From Nitrospirota bacterium (GTDB lineage: Bacteria; JACPQY01), in the NCBI GenBank assembly GCA_016190245.1, contig JACPQY010000060.1, positions 112,443 to 176,442 on the forward strand: DNA of 64,000 nt, in the 5' to 3' direction. The notes beneath the pieces were generated by a model. It was not told the DNA's origin, did not search any database, and saw only the letters and a list, made by a program, of their open reading frames with translations. The position numbers were made by a program, and so were the translations under genes. This document shows positions 24,770 to 34,541 of this stretch, piece by piece; the stretch's first letter is position 1, and each line of letters starts with the position of its first letter.

Positions 24770-27154
24770 TCAGGCCCGCCTCGTTCGGCCGGGGCGGGAC
24801 TTCCGCAGCAACGGGAAGATGAGGAGGGGAGCCAGGAAGACACCGAAATTCACAACGTAGGAAGCGAGGCGTCCGGTGGTCGCCTTGGGCCTCAGCTTCG
24901 AGAGGATCAGGCGACGGATGGCCTTCTCGGCCTGGACGGATGACACTCCGCTCCGGGCATCAACCAGCATGCACATGGGAAGGCTTGCCGAGGCGGACGA
25001 CGGCGGCTGGGCCGGGCAGCCGAAGTCGAAATCCGAGGAATCACAGCCGAAATCGAGGTCGCTCAGGTCGGGAGAGCAATTCATGTCACCCTCGTCTTCG
25101 CACGAGTAATCGCCTTCGCAACTGAAGTCGAAGGATGAGGCACACGACAGCCCTTCGAGGGATGTGCCGCCGCAGGAGAAGAAGGTATCCCCGATGGTGT
25201 CCAGGGCTTCGTTTTCGCAGAGCTTGGATTCCAGCACGGCGAAGCTGAGGAGGGCGTTCAGGGTGCGCGCATCCGTGGAGACGAACCTGCCTGTCAGCCA
25301 GGGGGCGAGAAACCGGTCGCAGACGGGCTTGGTCTCGTCCGTGACGGCGAGAAGGACACCCTCATCCACCCTGAGCAGCCCGCGCAAATCGGGATGTTTC
25401 GGTTCGATGTACGGGAGATAGCCCCCGCCTCGCGCTTTCCGGAAGAAGTCGGTGGGACTTGCCTTGTAGAGATCGAGCAGCTCCTCCGTGACGAAGATGT
25501 GGTCGGCCGCGATGCGCCTGCTGAAGTGGTCGGCATCGCCTCGATAGATGGCGCCCGAGTAGTCCTGTTCACCTTTGGCGTTCTTGCAGACCCATTCGCC
25601 CGATTCCGACTTGCCCTCCGGACATGTGGGCGCGTCCTGGTTGACCTCGGCCTCCACGGCCGCTCTGAAAGTCTCCCCCGATCCGGAGGACAGCGGCGCG
25701 AACATGCTGAGCCCATCCCTGAAGAGGACACCTGGATAGATCTCGGCGAGCGCAGGGATGGGGCGGTCCCCTTCCGCGGACAGGATCGGGTTGAGGTCCG
25801 CGAACGAGAACCCGATCGACGGATCGAGCGCGGATCGCCCGAGCTTGTCGAGCAGGCCGGAGATCGTTTCAAGGAGGAGATCGTAGTTGATGGCGGTGCC
25901 GTCTGGCGTCGTTTTCGCGAATTGGATGGCTCGTGGCGGGACAGGTTCGGTGCAACCCTCGGCGGGCTCGGAATCGTAGTAGTCGGAGAACAGCGAATCG
26001 GCAAGGCCGAGGTTGAATTGGATCGAGTCGCAGGCTCCCAGCCGGAAATCCCCGCTATTCACGAGGCGGATGCCGAGGCCCTCGTCGATCTGAGTCGTCA
26101 GGGACCGGAGGACGGCAGACTCGGCGCCGTGGCCCCCCGTCAGCCAACGGGCGGCCCGCTCGACTGCTTCCGCGCTTAGGACGAGCTGGGCCGTGCCAAC
26201 TACCTTGATGGTTGGGGTCTCCAGAATCCTGATGAGCAGACGGTCCATGGAATCCAGACTGCCGAGGAACTGGCCTGCCGTGTTCGCTTCGCAAGACAGG
26301 TTGAGGCCGCTCATGAGGCTCGTCGCCTCACTGATGATCGAGGTCAGGTCAATGTGGGCCGCCAGAAAGTACAGGATGGCATAGGTCAGTTCGCCTGTGG
26401 CAGCCAGGAGGCGGAAGGCGGGCTCATTGTACGTGCCGCCCAGGTCGTAGGAGTCGTTCGCTATCGTGACGATTGTGGAGGGCATCACGTGGGGGCTGTA
26501 GATGCTTTCCCCCATGGCCTCGACGGCCTTGGACACGTCCCGGCCGCACATGGCAAAGCCGCCGTCGCTGCACTTGGTCGTGGGGTCGAGGAGGGAGGTG
26601 AGCAACGGGAGGACAGCCGAGAAGTCGAGAGCTCCCGGGCCGGAAGATGGGGCGAGGAAGGCTACGGCAGGTTCGGCCGCCTGAGCCACCTTGAACATGA
26701 GGTAAGTGAACCGAGCGGCATCCTGGAGGTCCGGGCAGCTCGCTCCCACACGCTGAAGCAGGTACTCGGTGGTGGTGAGGGGTGGATTGGTCTTGCGCAT
26801 GGGCTGTTCTTCCCCTGCCTGGGCGACGCGAAGCGTGGCGAGATTCAGGAGGTCCACGGCGGCCGGCCGGCCGTTCTCGTCGAGATCAAGGTTGCACAAT
26901 TCCTCAGGGGTTGCGCGGGCAAGGCCGACACGCAGGCACTCTTCGATACGACGGCGGTCCGGAGTCCCCGTTTGCAGGAGGAGCACGGCCTCCTCGATGT
27001 CCGGGCAGCCATCGCCCTCTCCGCAGGCGGGCATGACGGTCATAGCGCAGAGGGCCATGAGGAAGGCGGCCGCCGATGCCCTTGTGTACGAACTGCCCAC
27101 TGCGATGATGATCTTGGATCGCGCCTTGGGCCGAGTCAATGGGTGACGGCCCAC
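24770..27154 (-). CDS. Large lipoprotein with acidic Cys-rich segment and C-terminal membrane helix
   Basis: A 794-residue protein with no recognised family. The signal region ends MALCAMTVMPACGEGDGCPD, a lipobox-like site; GTG at 27154 is the longest start, and GTG at 27100 would place the signal peptide nearer the N-terminus. The central part is helical with DLDENGRPAAVDLLN-type phrases. Residues about 674-713 are an acidic Cys-rich array with alternating patterns such as DLDFGC and DFDFGC. Residues about 766-784 form a transmembrane helix followed by a basic tail (RKSRPGRTRR), like a C-terminal sorting or anchoring signal. Having both a lipid anchor and a C-terminal helix is unusual. It is divergent from the hydrolase-gyrA unit. 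Confidence 0.75.
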   Translation of the reverse strand: MGRHPLTRPKARSKIIIAVGSSYTRASAAAFLMALCAMTVMPACGEGDGCPDIEEAVLLLQTGTPDRRRIEECLRVGLARATPEELCNLDLDENGRPAAVDLLNLATLRVAQAGEEQPMRKTNPPLTTTEYLLQRVGASCPDLQDAARFTYLMFKVAQAAEPAVAFLAPSSGPGALDFSAVLPLLTSLLDPTTKCSDGGFAMCGRDVSKAVEAMGESIYSPHVMPSTIVTIANDSYDLGGTYNEPAFRLLAATGELTYAILYFLAAHIDLTSIISEATSLMSGLNLSCEANTAGQFLGSLDSMDRLLIRILETPTIKVVGTAQLVLSAEAVERAARWLTGGHGAESAVLRSLTTQIDEGLGIRLVNSGDFRLGACDSIQFNLGLADSLFSDYYDSEPAEGCTEPVPPRAIQFAKTTPDGTAINYDLLLETISGLLDKLGRSALDPSIGFSFADLNPILSAEGDRPIPALAEIYPGVLFRDGLSMFAPLSSGSGETFRAAVEAEVNQDAPTCPEGKSESGEWVCKNAKGEQDYSGAIYRGDADHFSRRIAADHIFVTEELLDLYKASPTDFFRKARGGGYLPYIEPKHPDLRGLLRVDEGVLLAVTDETKPVCDRFLAPWLTGRFVSTDARTLNALLSFAVLESKLCENEALDTIGDTFFSCGGTSLEGLSCASSFDFSCEGDYSCEDEGDMNCSPDLSDLDFGCDSSDFDFGCPAQPPSSASASLPMCMLVDARSGVSSVQAEKAIRRLILSKLRPKATTGRLASYVVNFGVFLAPLLIFPLLRKSRPGRTRRA

Positions 27155-27265
27155 GGAACTGAGCCGTGCCGGCAGGCAAGGCGCGCGTGGACCGTCGTCT
27201 GCCTTTCTCCTTGATCGGAGCGGTGGGGAGGACTAGTATGGCGCGGCGGAAAACCGCGGAACCAC

Positions 27266-28096
27266 GTGGAGGAGAAGCGCGCGAAGCTGTCGGGAGTGGA
27301 GATCTCTCACTACGATGAGGGTGGGGGAGAGGCCGTCGTGTTCGTGCACGGCCTCGGGGGATACAAGGAGAATTGGGAGTTCAACGTGCCCTACTTTGCG
27401 CGGGGCCATCGGGCCGTCGCCCTCGATCTGCCCGGTTTCGGCCATTCCGACAAACCCAAGCGAGAATATACGATGGAATTTTTCGTGGAGACGGCGCGGG
27501 AATTCATGGACCGACTCCGCATCGAGAAGGCCACGCTGGTTGGGAACTCCATGGGAGGGATGATCTCCGCCGCGTTTGCCTTGGCGCACCCCGATCGAGT
27601 GGCCCGACTCGCCCTGGTGGATGCCGCCGGCATCAACATATTCCCTCCGAACCTCATGAAGATGGACGACCTACCGATTCAAGTCTTCGCCGTCGCCTCG
27701 GGGGTGGAGAGGGACCCGGCCAAGCGGGAGCAGGTCGTCCGCCGCTACATCCGCCGTCTGATCTTTTTCACCGAGCCGCCCGTGCTCGAGAAGATGGTTC
27801 AACACGCTCTGCGCGAGTTTTTTGGCAACGATTTCCAAGGGCGGGCGCACGCCTTCATGTCCTCGGCCCAGAACGCGCTCCTTGCGCCGCTGAAGGCCCG
27901 GCTTCGCGAGATCCAGGCTCCGACCTGGATCGTGTGGGGCGATCGCGACGCGCTCCTGCCACTCGAAAACGCCCACGCCTTCAAACAGGCTCTTCCCCAC
28001 TCGACTCTGACGGTGGTTCCGGAGTGCGGCCACTGCCCCATGCTGGAGTACCCGGATCGGTTCAACGCGGAGCTCGAATCTTTCCTCGCCGCGTGA
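27266..28096 (+). CDS. Alpha/beta-fold hydrolase
   Basis: A 276-residue hydrolase starting at GTG 27266. It has the oxyanion strand [14 protein letters not shown], the nucleophile elbow GNSMGG, the acid within WGDRDALLP, and the catalytic His in [12 protein letters not shown]. The overall pattern fits the group of meta-cleavage-product hydrolases, lipases and haloperoxidase-like enzymes, which hydrolyse esters or carbon-carbon bonds. It ends 4 bases before gyrA, so both are probably transcribed together. The substrate cannot be inferred. Confidence 0.88.
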   Translation: MEEKRAKLSGVEISHYDEGGGEAVVFVHGLGGYKENWEFNVPYFARGHRAVALDLPGFGHSDKPKREYTMEFFVETAREFMDRLRIEKATLVGNSMGGMISAAFALAHPDRVARLALVDAAGINIFPPNLMKMDDLPIQVFAVASGVERDPAKREQVVRRYIRRLIFFTEPPVLEKMVQHALREFFGNDFQGRAHAFMSSAQNALLAPLKARLREIQAPTWIVWGDRDALLPLENAHAFKQALPHSTLTVVPECGHCPMLEYPDRFNAELESFLAA

Positions 28097-28100
28097 TGAC

Positions 28101-30575
28101 ATGACGACGACCCCGCCCGCCGCACCGACGATCCAGCCCATTGCGTTCGAGGACGAGCTCAAACGCTCGTTCCTCGATTATTCGATGAGCGTCATCGTGA
28201 GCCGGGCCCTGCCCGACGTCCGCGACGGCCTCAAGCCCGTCCAGCGCCGGATCCTCTTCGCCATGTACGAACTCGGAAACCTCCACAACAAGGCCTACAA
28301 GAAATCGGCGCGCGTGGTCGGCGACGTCATCGGCAAGTACCATCCCCACGGGGACGACCCCGTGTACGAAGCCCTCGTGCGCATGGCCCAGGATTTTTCC
28401 CTGCGCCATCCGCTGGTGGACGGTCAGGGCAACTTCGGCTCCCTCGACGGCGATCCGCCCGCCGCCATGCGCTACACCGAGGTGCGGATGGCCCGGATCG
28501 CCGAGGAGCTGCTCTCGGACATCGAGAAGGACACGGTAGAGTTCTCACCCAACTACGACGGCTCCCTCAGGGAGCCGCGCGTCTTCCCCGCCCGCATCCC
28601 CAATCTCCTGATCAACGGTTCCACGGGCATTGCCGTGGGGATGGCGACCGAGGTGCCCCCGCACAACCTGGGCGAGGTGGTTGACGCGCTTGTCCATCTC
28701 ATCACCCACCCTGAAGCCGAGCTCAAGGACCTCCTCAAGTTCGTCAAGGGCCCGGACTTCCCCACCGCCGGCATCATCCACGGCGCGGAGGGCTTGAAGG
28801 AGGCCTACGCCACGGGCCGCGGGCGTGTGAACATTCGGGCCCGTGCTCGGATCGAGAAGCACGAGAAGGGCGGACGCGAAAGCATCGTCATCACGGAGAT
28901 TCCCTACCAGGTGAACAAGGCCAGGATCCTCGAGACGATGGCCCACCTCGTCCAGAACAAGAAGATCGAAGGCATCTCGGACGTGCGCGACGAATCGGAC
29001 CGGGACGGGATCCGGGTCGTCGTGGATCTCAAGCGCGATGCCCCCGCGCAGACGATCATGAACCAGCTCTATCACTCGGGCGGGCTCGATCAGGTCTACA
29101 ATTTCATGATGGTGGCGCTCGTGGGGGGCCGGCCCGAGCTCGTGAACCTTCACGGCCTCCTCAGCCACTTCATCCGTTTCCGAAAGGAGATGGTGAGCCG
29201 TCGCTGCCTCTACGAGTTGCGCAAGGCGGAGGAGAAGGCGCACATCCTCGAGGGACTCAAGATCTGCATCGACCACTTGGACGCCATCATCAAACTGATC
29301 CGTTCGAGCAAAGGGCCCGCGGAGGCGAAGGAGGGCCTGATGTCGCGGTTCAAGCTCACCGATGTGCAGGCCCAGGCCATCCTCGACATGCGGCTGCAGA
29401 AACTCACCCAGCTCGAGCGCGAGAAGCTGCTGGCCGACTACAAGGAGACCCTCAAGGAGATCAACCGGCTCAAGGAAATCTTGTCGAGCGAGAAACTGCT
29501 CCTCAACGTGGTGAGGGAGGAACTTCTGGAAGTCCGCGAGCGCTACGCGGATCCCCGCCGCACCGAGATCGTGGAGAAGGCCGAGCAGGTCACGACGGAG
29601 GACCTCATCGTGGAGGAGGACATGGTCGTCACGATCTCCCACCAGGGCTACATCAAGCGCAACCCCCTTTCGCTCTACCGGGCGCAGCGGCGGGGCGGGC
29701 GCGGGAAGATCGGGATGAAGACCCGCGAGGAGGACTTTGCCGCCGACGTGTTCGTGGCCTCCACGAAGGACTACCTCCTCATCTTTACCGATCGCGGGCG
29801 GGTGTACTGGCTCAAGGTTCACAAGATCCCGCAGGCCGGCCGGGCCACGCGCGGAGCGCCGATCGTCAGCCTCGTGAACTTCGAGCCGGGGGAGCTCACG
29901 CAGGCGATCATCAACGTCCGCGAATTCGAGGACGACAAGTACGTGATGATGGCGACCCGGGACGGGATGATCAAGAAAACGCCGCTCAGCGCGTTTTCGA
30001 ACCCGATGTCGCGGGGGATCATCGCGCTCAAGCTGAAGGAGAAGGATGCGCTCGTCGGCGTGGCGATCACGGACGGCAAGTCTGAGGTCATTCTCGCTTC
30101 GGATCAGGGCAAGGCGATCCGGTTCAAGGAGACGGACGTTCGGCCGATGGGCCGGTCGGCGGCCGGCGTGAGGGCGCTTCGGCTCAAGGGCTCGGCCAAG
30201 GTGCTGGGGATGGCTGTCTCGGTCGATCCCAAGAGCACCGTGCTCACGGTGACCCAGAAGGGCTACGGGAAGCGGTCCCACCTGGAGGACTACCGCCTCC
30301 AGACCCGGGGGGGGGGCGGCGTCATCAACATCAATGTGACGCCACGAACGGGGGACCCCGTGGACATCCGCGTGGTGACGGACGAGGACGACCTCATGCT
30401 CATCACGAGCAAGGGCACGGTCCTTCGGATCCGCGCGAAAGATGTGCGTGTCACCGGACGCAGCACCCAGGGCGTGCGGGCGATCACCCTTGAGGAAGGG
30501 GAGGTCGTCTCGGCCGTCGCGCGCTTGGCGGAGAAGGACGACGAGGAGAATGGAGCAGGGGGGGGGGAATCGTGA
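28101..30575 (+). CDS. gyrA: DNA gyrase subunit A
   Basis: An 824-residue type IIA topoisomerase subunit. The catalytic tyrosine is Y125 in [10 protein letters not shown], and the GyrA box reads QRRGGRG, which separates gyrase from topoisomerase IV. The C-terminal domain shows the repeated beta-pinwheel blades and ends in a short acidic tail. It introduces negative supercoils together with GyrB, which is not in this window. The quinolone-resistance region reads [10 protein letters not shown]: Asp at the E. coli Ser83 position (D86 here) and Glu at Asp87 (E90), both unlike drug-sensitive enzymes. Two runs of ten G lie in the 3' part of the gene. Confidence 0.96.
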   Translation: MTTTPPAAPTIQPIAFEDELKRSFLDYSMSVIVSRALPDVRDGLKPVQRRILFAMYELGNLHNKAYKKSARVVGDVIGKYHPHGDDPVYEALVRMAQDFSLRHPLVDGQGNFGSLDGDPPAAMRYTEVRMARIAEELLSDIEKDTVEFSPNYDGSLREPRVFPARIPNLLINGSTGIAVGMATEVPPHNLGEVVDALVHLITHPEAELKDLLKFVKGPDFPTAGIIHGAEGLKEAYATGRGRVNIRARARIEKHEKGGRESIVITEIPYQVNKARILETMAHLVQNKKIEGISDVRDESDRDGIRVVVDLKRDAPAQTIMNQLYHSGGLDQVYNFMMVALVGGRPELVNLHGLLSHFIRFRKEMVSRRCLYELRKAEEKAHILEGLKICIDHLDAIIKLIRSSKGPAEAKEGLMSRFKLTDVQAQAILDMRLQKLTQLEREKLLADYKETLKEINRLKEILSSEKLLLNVVREELLEVRERYADPRRTEIVEKAEQVTTEDLIVEEDMVVTISHQGYIKRNPLSLYRAQRRGGRGKIGMKTREEDFAADVFVASTKDYLLIFTDRGRVYWLKVHKIPQAGRATRGAPIVSLVNFEPGELTQAIINVREFEDDKYVMMATRDGMIKKTPLSAFSNPMSRGIIALKLKEKDALVGVAITDGKSEVILASDQGKAIRFKETDVRPMGRSAAGVRALRLKGSAKVLGMAVSVDPKSTVLTVTQKGYGKRSHLEDYRLQTRGGGGVININVTPRTGDPVDIRVVTDEDDLMLITSKGTVLRIRAKDVRVTGRSTQGVRAITLEEGEVVSAVARLAEKDDEENGAGGGES

Positions 30576-30582
30576 GGTCAGG

Positions 30583-31440
30583 ATGGGCGTGAAACTCGCG
30601 GGCAAGCGCGTTCTGATCACGGGCGCGGCGCGCGGGATCGGCCTGTGCACGGCCGAGGAGTTTGCGCGGGCCGGGTGCCATCTCGTCCTCACCGATATCC
30701 GTCAGGACGCGCTTGCGGACGCGTCCGCGAAGTTGGGGCGCCACGGCATTCAGGTGGAGACGCACGTCGTGGACGTGACGCGGCAGGACGAGGTCGAAAA
30801 GATGGCGCGACAGGTTCTGAACCGTCACGGCGGGCTCGACATCTTGATCAACAATGCGGGGATCGGACACAACGCCGAGCTGGCCAAGACGACCATCCCG
30901 GCGTGGCGGAAGCTGATCGACGTCAACCTGCTCGGGCCTCTCTACCACGTCTACGCCTTTCTGCCCTCCATGATCGAGCGACGCGCCGGACAAATCGTCA
31001 ACGTCAGTTCCGGCCAGGCCTTTTACCGGCTCCCGACGTGGGGCGCCTATGCCGCGGTGAAGGTCGCGCTGGGGGTCTTCTCAGAGGTGCTCTCCTTCGA
31101 GCTGCGCAAGTACGGCATCCGTGTGACGACGGTGTACCCGTTCATGGTCAACACCGCTTTCTACGAAGGCGTGCGGGGGGAGACGTTCACCGGCCGGCTC
31201 TCGATGAAACTTCTGCCGTACTACTCGGACACACCGGAGGAAGTGGCGCGGATCATCTTTCGGGCCGTGAGGAGCGGCAAGCGGATCGAGATGGTCAGCT
31301 TCTTCAACCACATCGGGTTCTATTCGCACCTCGTGCCACCGGCGGCTGCCGTGATCGGTCTCGTCACCAGCCGGCTCCTCGCGTCGCCGGCGGAGCCGAA
31401 GGCACCGGCAGGGTCGAAGAACAAGGCGGAGACGGCGTGA
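30583..31440 (+). CDS. Short-chain dehydrogenase/reductase
   Basis: A 285-residue classical SDR from ATG 30583 with AGGTCAGG before it. It has the cofactor motif TGAARGIG, DILINNAGIG, catalytic Ser in NVSSGQ, and the YxxxK pair in GAYAAVK. The C-terminal extension carries a hydrophobic helix (LVPPAAAVIGLVTSRLLA) that may bind membrane, as in some lipid-acting SDRs. It starts 8 bases after gyrA and overlaps the next gene at TGATG, so it is read with both. The substrate is unknown; the membrane-binding tail hints at a lipid or steroid. Confidence 0.88.
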   Translation: MGVKLAGKRVLITGAARGIGLCTAEEFARAGCHLVLTDIRQDALADASAKLGRHGIQVETHVVDVTRQDEVEKMARQVLNRHGGLDILINNAGIGHNAELAKTTIPAWRKLIDVNLLGPLYHVYAFLPSMIERRAGQIVNVSSGQAFYRLPTWGAYAAVKVALGVFSEVLSFELRKYGIRVTTVYPFMVNTAFYEGVRGETFTGRLSMKLLPYYSDTPEEVARIIFRAVRSGKRIEMVSFFNHIGFYSHLVPPAAAVIGLVTSRLLASPAEPKAPAGSKNKAETA

Positions 31441-31982
31441 TGTCCGCGACAGAGGCGACGAATGGAATTGGAGGGAAACGCAACATGCCATCGTTCACCG
31501 AGGCTTTGAGAAAACTCTGGGATCGCCATCTCGGTTTCCTCGTGGATGAGGAGATGGTGGGCGAGCACGAATTTGAGCCCGGCCTCGGACCGCCCGGGAA
31601 ACACCCGATGAGCTTTACCGCGACATGGGGAGCGAAGGATCTACGCACGTACCTGAACCCGCTGAAGGGCGCCTACTTGGTGGGGGACCTCGAGGGGAAC
31701 GTGACCGTCGGTGGGCTCTGCCGGAATGCGCCGTGCAAAGGCTCGATCGAGCTGTCCTACCTGAGTGGCAAACTGATCTATCGTTTCGATTTCCGCGCGC
31801 GAGGGAAGGCGTACCATTTTCTCGGCGAGAAACGGAACATCCGGCCGTGGAATCTCCACGTTTCCCATACGACGCTCTACGGCGACCTCACCGATGCATC
31901 AGGCCGGCTCGTTTCGCGCTCGGTGACACGCTTCCACCTTCGCGCCCTGCCCGCGATGGTGCTGAGCTTCCGGCTGGTCTGA
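31440..31982 (+). CDS. Conserved-looking hypothetical protein coupled to the SDR
   Basis: A 180-residue protein; ATG at 31440 overlaps the SDR stop, and a second ATG at 31485 is also possible. The sequence (SFTATWGAKDLRTYLNPLKGAYLVGDLEGNV, IYRFDFRARGKAYHFLGEKRNI, HTTLYGDL) suggests a beta-rich fold. It recalls the extra domain that follows some GMC-type cholesterol oxidases, where SFT-DL and DTTTLY phrases recur, but this resemblance is weak. Its tight coupling to an SDR suggests a shared role, perhaps in lipid metabolism. Confidence 0.55.
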   Translation: MSATEATNGIGGKRNMPSFTEALRKLWDRHLGFLVDEEMVGEHEFEPGLGPPGKHPMSFTATWGAKDLRTYLNPLKGAYLVGDLEGNVTVGGLCRNAPCKGSIELSYLSGKLIYRFDFRARGKAYHFLGEKRNIRPWNLHVSHTTLYGDLTDASGRLVSRSVTRFHLRALPAMVLSFRLV

Positions 31983-32045
31983 GCCAGGCGGTCTTTCGGC
32001 TCCTGGGATCGCGGACGCGGGGGAGCGCCTTCCTCCCCTCACAAC

Positions 32046-33392
32046 TCACGCCCGCCGGAGGCGGAGTTGTTCGGCAAGCGTCGTGTCGTACTCGCAGGAG
32101 AGGAACTCGGGTGAGTCGATCAAGTCTTGAAGAAAGGGGATGTTCGTTTTCACGCCGACGATGACCGTCTCGGCCAGGGCCCGTTTCATGATGCAGATGG
32201 CCTCGGCCCGGGTGGGGGCGTGGGTGATGATTTTCGCGACGAGCGGGTCGTAGTGCGGCCAGATCACGGTGGAGCCGGTCGCCGCCGTGTCCACCCGCAC
32301 GTGGGGACCGCCGGGGAAGTGGACGTAGACGATCGTGCCGGGGCTCGGCATGAAATCGCGCGGGTCCTCGGCATTGATGCGGCACTCGAGGGCGTGTCCC
32401 TGCGGGCGAAGATCGCCCTGATCGTAGCCGAGCGGTTCCTTGGCGGCCACGAGGATCTGGGCCTTGACCAAGTCTCGCCCCGTGATGGCCTCCGTCACGG
32501 GGTGCTCCACCTGAAGGCGGGTATTGGCCTCGATGAAGTAGTAGCGGCCTGAGGTATCGCACAGGAACTCGAACGTGCCGGCGTTTAGATACCCGACCTC
32601 GCGTGCCAGCGCGAGGGCGGCCTCAGTGAGTTGGGTCCTCAGGCCTGGCGAGAGCGTAGAGGAAGGGGCTTCTTCGATCACCTTCTGGTGCCGGCGTTGA
32701 ACGGAACAGTCGCGCTCGAAGAAATGGAGGATCTGGCCGGGGCCGACGCCCAGCACCTGGATCTCGATGTGCCGGGGGCGCTCGATGTATTTCTCGAGGT
32801 ACATATCCGGGTCCCCGAAGGCGGCCCGGGCTTCCTGGCGGGACTTCGCGAAGGCGACGGGCATGTCCTCGGGCCGCTGGACCACCGACATGCCTCGGCC
32901 GCCCCCCCCCGCTTTCGCCTTGAGCAACGCCGGATAGCCGACACGCGCGGCGGCGCGCAGCGCCTCCTGCTCGTCTGCAAGTTTCTCCTCCGTGCCCGGA
33001 ACCGTCGGCACGCCGATCCGGCGAGCCGCACGCTTGGCCTGGATCTTGTCTCCGAGAAGGCTCATCGCCTGGGGGGGGGGACCGATGAAGGTGATGCCGT
33101 AGGTTTCGCACACTTCCGCGAGCGCGCTGTTCTCCGCGAGGAAGCCGTAGCCGGGGTGGAGGGCGTCGGCCTTCTTGATCTGGCAGGCCGCGAGGATGGG
33201 GAGGGCGGAGAGGTACGAGTGGGCGGCTTCAGGCGGCCCGATGCACACGCGTTCGTCCGCAAGCAGGGTCGGCACGGCGTCTTTGTCGGCCTCGGAGTAG
33301 GTGACGACGGTGCTCACGCCGAGCTCCCTGCACGCGCGCCAGACGCGGAGCGCGATTTCGCCTCGGTTCGCGATGACGACCTTGCGGAACAG
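32046..33392 (-). CDS. accC: Acetyl-CoA carboxylase, biotin carboxylase subunit
   Basis: About 448 residues if begun at CTG 33392, the normal family length. The first in-frame GTG (33317) would lose the essential N-terminus FRKVVIANRGEIALRVWRACRELG, and a TGA lies two codons before the CTG, so CTG is the only start that keeps the fold. The enzyme carboxylates biotin on BCCP using ATP and bicarbonate. Visible features include the glycine-rich ATP loop KAKAGGGGRGMSVV, the active-site ERDCSVQRRHQKV and the FIEANTRLQVEHPVTE segment. It sits 59 bases downstream of accB in one operon. A ten-G run lies near the 5' end. Confidence 0.93.
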   Translation of the reverse strand: MFRKVVIANRGEIALRVWRACRELGVSTVVTYSEADKDAVPTLLADERVCIGPPEAAHSYLSALPILAACQIKKADALHPGYGFLAENSALAEVCETYGITFIGPPPQAMSLLGDKIQAKRAARRIGVPTVPGTEEKLADEQEALRAAARVGYPALLKAKAGGGGRGMSVVQRPEDMPVAFAKSRQEARAAFGDPDMYLEKYIERPRHIEIQVLGVGPGQILHFFERDCSVQRRHQKVIEEAPSSTLSPGLRTQLTEAALALAREVGYLNAGTFEFLCDTSGRYYFIEANTRLQVEHPVTEAITGRDLVKAQILVAAKEPLGYDQGDLRPQGHALECRINAEDPRDFMPSPGTIVYVHFPGGPHVRVDTAATGSTVIWPHYDPLVAKIITHAPTRAEAICIMKRALAETVIVGVKTNIPFLQDLIDSPEFLSCEYDTTLAEQLRLRRA

Positions 33393-33451
33393 GGCTCAGG
33401 GCTCCGGGGAAGAAACGGTGCGGGTCGCGCAGCGCCCGCTGCCTGCGGATT

Positions 33452-33946
33452 TCACTGCCGCTTGAGAACCATGAGAGGCTCGCCGTATTCGACCGTCGTC
33501 CCGTTCTCCCGGAGGACGTTGTGGACCTCTCCATCGAATTCGCACTGGATCTCGTTCATCAGTTTCATGGCTTCGACAATGCACAACGTCTGGCCCTTCT
33601 TGACCTTGTCGCCGACCTCCACAAAGGCTTTGGCCCCCGGTGAGGGGGCTCTGTAGAACGTGCCGACGAGCGGGGAGGAGACGAGCACCTGCCCGGGCTC
33701 CAGTTCGAGGCGCGTCTGGCTCAACCCGGAGGCGGCCGTCGACCCGGGGGGTGGCGGCGGCGAGAGCGGCGGCGTCCCGGTCGTTGGAGCCGCCGACGAG
33801 GCAAAAGCGCCGGCCCTCTTGATGTGGATCCGTTTGGTCCCGTCCTTCACGTCAAGTTCCAGGACGTCGGTTCCCTGGATTAGCCGCAGGAGATCCTGAA
33901 GGGTCTCGATAACGGGTTCGGTTTCGGTCTTGGGGGGTCGCGTCAT
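33452..33946 (-). CDS. accB: Biotin carboxyl carrier protein of acetyl-CoA carboxylase
   Basis: A 164-residue protein from ATG 33946. It has an N-terminal helical segment ([30 protein letters not shown]), a Pro/Ala-rich linker, and the C-terminal biotinyl domain with EAMKLMN; K128 is the lysine that carries biotin. It shuttles CO2 between the biotin carboxylase and the transferase in fatty acid synthesis. It lies upstream of accC, and a good promoter precedes it. An upstream extension to 34012 would run through the promoter and is rejected. Confidence 0.94.
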   Translation of the reverse strand: MTRPPKTETEPVIETLQDLLRLIQGTDVLELDVKDGTKRIHIKRAGAFASSAAPTTGTPPLSPPPPPGSTAASGLSQTRLELEPGQVLVSSPLVGTFYRAPSPGAKAFVEVGDKVKKGQTLCIVEAMKLMNEIQCEFDGEVHNVLRENGTTVEYGEPLMVLKRQ

Positions 33947-33983
33947 CGGCCTTCGCGATCGGCGGGAGCGATCACTGCCCGCG

Positions 33984-34012
33984 ATGCTATCGGCGCACCT
34001 GTTGAAAGTCAA
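33984..34012 (-). promoter_or_regulatory. Sigma-70 promoter of accBC
   Basis: On the minus strand TTGACT (34007-34012) and TAGCAT (33984-33989) are separated by 17 bases and lie about 40 bases upstream of accB. A candidate plus-strand promoter TTGAAA-N16-TATCCT (34002-34029), pointing toward rnpB, overlaps it. Confidence 0.6.
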
Positions 34013-34101
34013 TCGGGAGGTGGTATCCTGTAGATGGGGTGACCGGGCGATCGCTCCCCCGGGTCGTGAACCTGTGAGCCCGTGAACGGGTTCAGAGGAG
34101 T

Positions 34102-34541
34102 TCGGCGGGACGGCGTTGCGGGTTCATGGGTTCACGATTCCGCGGGGGGAGGAAAGTCCGGGCTCCGCAGGGCAGGGTGCCTCACGAGAGCCCGCCGCGC
34201 CCCGTGCAGGGTGCCGAACAGCGTTCGGCACGGCAGACGGGGCCGCGCGGGACGGGAAGTGGGGGCTTCTCGCCGAAAGGCGGGGAGACGAACAGTGCCA
34301 CAGAGACGAGTATTCCCCGCCGCGAGGCGGGGAGGACGTGAAACGCGGCAAACTCCGCCCGGAGCAAGTCCAAGCAAACTCCGCCTCCGCAGCGCTGCGG
34401 GGAAGGCCGGCCCGGCCGATGTCCTCGCCGAACGGCGGGGAGGGCGGGGTGGGTAGGACGCACGAGAGGAATGATCGCCTCGCCCCCCACCACGTTGGGT
34501 GGAGGGCCAGACAGAACCCGGCTTACAGGTCATCCCGTCGG
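34102..34541 (+). ncRNA. rnpB: RNase P RNA
   Basis: The conserved core of bacterial class A RNase P RNA is clear. At the 5' side is GAGGAAAGTCCGGGCTCC followed by GGGCAGGGTGCC-like sequence; then AGTGCCACAGAGA; then GGGTGGGTAGGACGCACGAG; and at the 3' side ACAGAACCCGGCTTACAGG. The ends are set by a P1 helix, CGGCGGGA (34103-34110) with TCCCGTCG (34533-34540). This RNA is the catalytic part of the ribonuclease that trims tRNA 5' leaders. Its gene is divergent from accBC and converges on rnhA. Several GC-rich hairpins lie inside it. Exact ends are uncertain by a few bases. Confidence 0.93.

Noticed and set aside
28101-30575. Topoisomerase IV subunit ParC
   Set aside because: The QRRGGRG GyrA box is present, and the C-terminal domain has full pinwheel blades.
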